The position numbers were made by a program, and so were the translations under genes. From Siderastrea siderea (lineage: Eukaryota > Cnidaria > Anthozoa > Scleractinia > Rhizangiidae): a DNA stretch of 64,000 nucleotides. The notes beneath the pieces were generated by a model. It was not told where the DNA came from. It did not search any database and saw only the letters and a program-made list of their open reading frames with translations. Below are positions 60,284-64,000 of this stretch, piece after piece. The stretch spans positions 49,251,230-49,315,229 of the forward strand of contig OZ034968.1 of the NCBI GenBank assembly GCA_964030785.1, written 5' to 3'. The stretch's first letter is position 1, and the number at the start of each line of letters is the position of its first letter.

Positions 60284-60580
60284 ATGACAGCCAAGGTGCA
60301 GCCACCAAGAGAAAGCCTACATGCCCCGCCAGGAAACAAATCAAAGAAGAGAAAGACAGAACCAGAGTTTGTTGGCAGTATTCAAACCACCTCTTTCCCG
60401 ACAGAAAAAACTGATTATATCGAAATGTTAGAGTTTAAACCCCAACACTATAGAGAGTTTAATTCTAACAACAACACCGACAAGTCAGAAATTATAGAAG
60501 TCATGGATGAGGAGACTATCGTTCCTTTATCTGAAGAACAAAGCATAGCTGTAAATGATGCGAGAGCTCGATTGTTTTGA
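60284..60580 (+). CDS. Polinton-like gene C, 98-residue basic-then-acidic protein
   Basis: An intact frame starting MTAKVQPPRESLHAPPGNKS, with a likely nuclear localisation cluster KSKKRKTEPE at residues 19-28, then an acidic second half (IIEVMDEETIVPLSEEQSIA). AATAAA follows at 60723-60728. An acceptor-like 'cgactcag' at 60272-60279 could make it a second exon. Function unknown. The composition suits a small nuclear or DNA-associated protein. Confidence 0.5.
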   Translation: MTAKVQPPRESLHAPPGNKSKKRKTEPEFVGSIQTTSFPTEKTDYIEMLEFKPQHYREFNSNNNTDKSEIIEVMDEETIVPLSEEQSIAVNDARARLF

Positions 60581-60784
60581 GTTGAAAACGAAAAATCAGA
60601 CAGAAAACAAAGCTACCCAATCGTGGGTCCGCACAATAGTGACAAACAACCAAATTTTAATCATTCGTATCTTAGTTTATAATTTTTGTATTTAATAATT
60701 TGTTTTTTTGTAAATTGTGTGTGAATAAACTTACTAAAAAAAACTTACTTCCCAGACAGAACCTGAAACAGCAGAGTTGGTTAA

Positions 60785-61384
60785 CACGTTTGGTCTCATT
60801 CACAATGCGTGCGAGGAAGAATTTGTCCCCAAGAAGGATGGAGGAACGGCGTTAAATGCCCCTGGGCCGATTGCTTGCTGTTCACCTTCATGGAAGTTGT
60901 GCACCAACAATTACCCCAGGAACTGTCGAAACAAAACTGGAAACGGTTGACATGTTTCTGTGATCCCCCAATGAGGCTGAGAATGAGCCAATCGGCCAAT
61001 AATCCCGAGCGCTCGCACCTGGATTGTAACAAAAAGGAATGCAACTTTTTCCAGTGTGCTGACAGTCCCCTAACTCCAAAGAACGGAACGTTGGTGGATC
61101 CTTTTCCCGTTAGCGCCTCGCTCCGAGATGAGAGAGGTTCTCTACTAAATCCCATCAAGGAGTGTGCGGGCGGAAAGCTGTTTGCCGGACCTAATCGAGT
61201 GGAGGATGAAGACCACGCCAGAGAGGATGTTGATCGTATTGCGGTGGTAGACAGCACCAATGAGATCGTGTTTCCACCCGAGTTGCGAGGTCGCATCTTC
61301 AACCCAGAATTGACAGACCAATACATCCACGAACTGCGAGAAATTAGAAAGCAGAAAGAGTTCTCTTACGATGGTGGCTTGTAA
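60785..61384 (+). CDS. Polinton-like gene D, GRF-like zinc finger
   Basis: The best start is the ATG at 60890 (MEVVHQQLPQELSKQNWKRL), because the longer frame opens with a non-ATG codon at 60809. Counting from 60809, Cys 49, 51, 73 and 78 form C-x-C-x21-C-x4-C within TCFCDPPMRLRMSQSANNPE and CNKKECNFFQCAD, which matches the GRF-type finger (C-x-C ... C-x4-C-x-FFxWAD) of nucleic-acid enzymes, with Cys for the usual Trp. The C-terminal 110 residues are unassigned. The stop overlaps a consensus splice donor (CTT then GTAAGT at 61381), and an acceptor-like 'ttacttcccag' ends at 60755 in a different frame, so the gene may be spliced or frameshifted. Confidence 0.5.
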   Translation, partial: HVWSHSQCVRGRICPQEGWRNGVKCPWADCLLFTFMEVVHQQLPQELSKQNWKRLTCFCDPPMRLRMSQSANNPERSHLDCNKKECNFFQCADSPLTPKNGTLVDPFPVSASLRDERGSLLNPIKECAGGKLFAGPNRVEDEDHAREDVDRIAVVDSTNEIVFPPELRGRIFNPELTDQYIHELREIRKQKEFSYDGGL

Positions 61385-61984
61385 GTTTTGAATTATGTTT
61401 GCTTATCTTAACTGTTTTGTTATATTAAAAAAAACATTATCTAAGGAATAAAGTCAGTTGTTGTTTAAGTGAGGTAGGTCCCACTGTCGAAGCTAATTCC
61501 TAGTAGCCAACTTACTACAGTTAGGAACAACTCAGAGCGGCTAAGAGCACTTCAAGGCACACTCGAAACTGAGCTACACAGAGCAGCGCGGAGCAGCTTG
61601 GACTAACCGATAACAACTCCTAGCGCAGCTAAGAGAAATTGATTGAAAAAACAGCGTAGCTTAGAAAGAGCTCTGAGCCTTAATTCAAGAGGTTATAGGT
61701 CAGGCGACGATCTGGGTCAAAGATCGCAATATTCAAGGTTCCAAGGATCAAGTGTATTAAGGACAATTAAAATTATTACTGTTACAAAATAGTCGAAATA
61801 AGGTACTTGAAAATCTACTCTCACGCTATTTAATTGACGATATGATGTTTATTTATCATGTTCAATCATGAAATTAAATTCAATACATTGTATGAAAAGC
61901 TTCGTGATATTTTCTCTTCCTTGCGAAGTACGTGAAGTCTTCATCTTCATTTGTGGTGTCTTTAGGCAAGTTCAAAAAGCCTGT
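61385..61984. other. non-coding interior of the Polinton-like element
   Basis: Rich in short 'gagcagc', 'agagcagcgcggagc' and 'ctaagagc' runs near 61530-61640 (low-complexity GAGC-type). No frame is supported. Confidence 0.4.
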
Positions 61985-62553
61985 TCAATAAATACTTTCG
62001 TTTATTGACTGCTGCTTCTGCGGCCTCCGTGTTATCCATGTCATCGTCTTCCATAAATTCACGCAATGTCCCTTTCTGCAAACAGGAAGTTGTAGATTGG
62101 ATGCCTCAACTTCGGCAACGTCTTTTGGCAGACCCTGCATCACCTTTTCTTCCACCTGCTCCTCCCAGGTTGAAGCGCAGTTCATCCCAGGAACCAGTAT
62201 CATCATTCTCACCTTCTTCTTCTTTTTCTTCTTCTTCTTCTTCTTCTTACATTAACATCTTTATCTTCATCTTTGTCTTCATCTTTATTTCCAACTTTAT
62301 TATCAATATAGTCATCATCATGGTAGTCATCTTCCTGTTTTTCACCGTCCTGACTTAGCTCCTTTTCATATTCTTCATCTGTGTTTCCTGGAGCAAAAGC
62401 ATCTTGAAAACCCTCACTTAGTGCATACTGACTGGTCATCTCCTCTCTTTTTTCCTTTGGACGTCTATGACAACGTTTCTCGTGACGGTCTCTGTTATAT
62501 TTTCGACTAAAATATCTCACACAGAATTGACAAAGATACCCCATACTGTTCAC
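61985..62553 (-). pseudogene. Polinton-like gene E, C2H2 finger plus acidic tail, frame broken
   Basis: The frame from 62553 starts MNSMGYLCQFCVRYFSRKYN with a classic C2H2 finger (C8 and C11, H24 and H29 in RDRHEKRCHRR). An acidic region (GNTDEEYEKELSQDGEKQED) follows, then Arg repeats at 62213-62250 where a (TTC)n-type microsatellite lies, and a stop at 62209. Beyond it another frame is more protein-like (EFMEDDDMDNTEAAEAAVNK) and ends at about 61966, so microsatellite slippage probably shifted the frame. C2H2 proteins of this layout bind nucleic acid. Confidence 0.5.
62213..62250. repeat. (TTC)n microsatellite inside gene E
   Basis: Runs of TTC/TCT on the plus strand, read as Arg codons on the minus strand. 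The likely cause of the gene E frame change. Confidence 0.85.
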
Positions 62554-62639
62554 GATGTTTACTCAACGGTTTCCTGCCACAAATAAGCAAAGTAAGGTTG
62601 TCTTACTCATCAATATACTTGGGTTACTCAGAGGCGGAG

Positions 62640-63513
62640 AGAAAGGTTAAACCATTGAAAAGTTTTTGCGGACAACGGAATTCTTGGAACAACAGAAGCA
62701 AGGAAAGAACTTATATTGGATATTGATTTTGTCACAAGTGAGATTAAAAACAAACTTCGTTTTTGATTACATGTAGCTAGTAGATTAACTACTTTAACTA
62801 TGCGTTCACTGTAACGACACAATAATGCCATTTCTTTATTCAATAAATTGTTTCTGATTGCTTGAAATATCGAGTAAATATTTCAGGGTTCAGCTGTGCA
62901 GAAGTGATATGGCCCCTGAGTAACAAATGTGTATAACAAAGAACTTTGGATTACTCTAAGTAAACGGGGCAGTGTTATTGGAGTACAATGAGTAATCGTT
63001 GAGTACTCAGAACATTTACATGAGCATTGTTGGAGTACAATGGTGAGTAACTGTTGCGCTTTCAGAGTTTTGCCAAGGAGCATTATTTGAACATTTAATG
63101 ACAAGAGCACTTGAAATTAAAAACTGTGATTTGAGTATAAGAAGGAACAACTGATGAGTATTCGCTATTTACTGAACACGGTCATATGAAATATTTGAAA
63201 CTTTAGACCATTAGAAACTTTGAGTACATGAAAGTCAGTTTAACAACTCGGCTCCACAATTGACTTGTCCTTTTCCAAACATGTGAAGCGTACCAAATCT
63301 TTGTTTGATTACCGTTATTGGTAAAAGGATTCGCCTTTGTGATACGATGTACTTTTGTAAAATAAGCAGTGTTATTAGATTCAGCACTGTTAGTTAATGG
63401 ACTGGTTGATGAATTCAGTTAATGATTTTGGTCTTTTGATATCATACACTTTCCTTTTCATTGTGAATGTATTTGATGTTCTGTTCAGGACAAACGAAAA
63501 AGGGTTGTTCAGA
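62640..63513. repeat. Polinton-like right terminal repeat
   Basis: Inverse of 56919-57702. It includes 'gtgttattggagtacaatga' and 'gagtaactgttgcgctttca' units of the ~58 bp repeat. It continues without a break to the outer tip (63515-63554), unlike the left side. Confidence 0.88.
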
Positions 63514-63560
63514 ATATATGAATAAATTGATCTATCCTTCCGCCACATACTACTTTCACT

Positions 63561-64000
63561 TTTTCGTTCAACCAACCCATACTAGTCAACTGGCACTGAC
63601 TTCAATTTCTTAAAACTGTCAGAAATGTATTGAAAATAGCTTAGAAAAATAAACGTGCTTTTCAAGAACAAAACGCCGTTCGTTCAGCAGCTCAGTGAAA
63701 CTAAAGCCAAAACTCTATCACTTTGTAGTAATATATAGATTTAGCCAAGCCTAAAAGCGGAGCCGCGAAGGAATAAACTGGTGTTCGTTTCTCAAAAATA
63801 GTCCTGAAACTTTTCGGTCTGAGATATATTTCGGGGCTTTTTTTGGCTCGTTCGCTTTCGAAAAGTGTCTCTCAAAAAGCCTGAAAGTGTTCCGAATTGT
63901 CCTCCAATATTTTGGGGATCTGTTCTGTAAAACCAAGCTCGAAAGGTCGTTCTAGAGGCTGAGCACAGCTTGATTATTTTACTCACGAGCCGTCTAGCTT
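63561..64000. other. right flank, no gene recognised
   Basis: AT-rich, with two small overlapping minus-strand frames of no recognised family. Nothing else is supported. Confidence 0.4.

Larger units (their letters stand above)
54389..63560. mobile_element. Maverick/Polinton-like element, internally deleted
   Basis: Exact 6 bp duplications TTCACT (54389-54394 and 63555-63560) lie directly outside inverted ends AGTAGT(C/A)TGTGGC(A/G)GAAGG, then 'atagatcaatttatt'. The terminal repeats continue inside as 56919-57702 and, inverse, 62640-63513, about 0.8 kb. A 6 bp duplication, AG-start and long inverted repeats are the Polinton hallmarks. At 9.16 kb it is shorter than the 15-20 kb of full elements, and I see no protein-primed polymerase, integrase, protease, ATPase or capsid gene. 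It holds five or six small genes on both strands. The class is inferred from termini, not from core genes. Confidence 0.75.

Noticed and set aside
60796..61326. 176-codon minus-strand ORF
   Set aside because: Antisense to the GRF-like ORF. Its composition is Ser/Leu-rich, and the plus strand has the Cys motif.
62005..62358. Ser/Ile-rich membrane protein on the plus strand
   Set aside because: Antisense shadow of gene E, with the Ser run coming from the TTC repeat.

Overview
The window is AT-rich eukaryotic DNA, almost certainly from a cnidarian and probably a scleractinian coral. The evidence is the mix of repeats: Penelope-like elements with GIY-YIG endonucleases, a Ty3/gypsy element, a LINE, many TTAA-flanked DNA transposons, tRNA-derived SINEs and a Maverick/Polinton derivative, with introns and polyadenylation-type signals rather than bacterial gene packing. 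I recognise no complete host gene. At most one short host-type exon candidate (22711-22833) is visible. The species cannot be named from this sequence.

Layout. 0-9 kb: unannotatable intergenic DNA, an 11-copy ~65 bp minisatellite (4.48-5.18 kb) and a decayed LINE (6.3-8.0 kb, minus). 9.52-14.57 kb: a structurally complete but coding-dead Ty3/gypsy retrotransposon on the minus strand, with 125-127 bp LTRs, a 4 bp target duplication, a tRNA-Leu primer site and a polypurine tract that has become 34 consecutive G. 14.6-27 kb: TTAA-flanked DNA transposons, one (23.28-26.41 kb) carrying a THAP zinc-finger ORF as expected for the Kolobok superfamily. 27.4-28.6 kb: a GGCC-ended element with a nested TTAA foldback. 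29-34 kb: fragments and hairpins. 34.1-36.8 kb: a second, older gypsy copy on the plus strand, broken by a (TG)49 microsatellite. 37.48-40.67 kb: an unclassified element with a 7 bp duplication. 42.4-45.1 kb: two TTAA elements back to back.

45.3-50.4 kb: a large inverted-arm structure enclosing Penelope-like fragments (one pair head to head), a tRNA-like SINE head and a second GIY-YIG fragment. 50.6-53.0 kb: a three-level nest in which a Harbinger-like element with a Myb/SANT ORF contains a TTAA foldback, which in turn contains an element with a 9 bp duplication. Each level has its own terminal repeats and target duplication.

54.39-63.56 kb: the most interesting locus. It is a 9.16 kb element with termini beginning AGTAGT, an exact 6 bp target duplication (TTCACT), terminal repeats of about 0.8 kb and at least five small genes, but no recognisable polymerase, integrase, ATPase or capsid gene. 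The ends match the Maverick/Polinton pattern, so I read it as an internally deleted Polinton-like element. Its left repeat is split by about 2.5 kb containing a long palindrome, and one gene is split by a SINE made of two tRNA-like units in opposite orientation. The genes appear to belong to mobile elements rather than to a host pathway.
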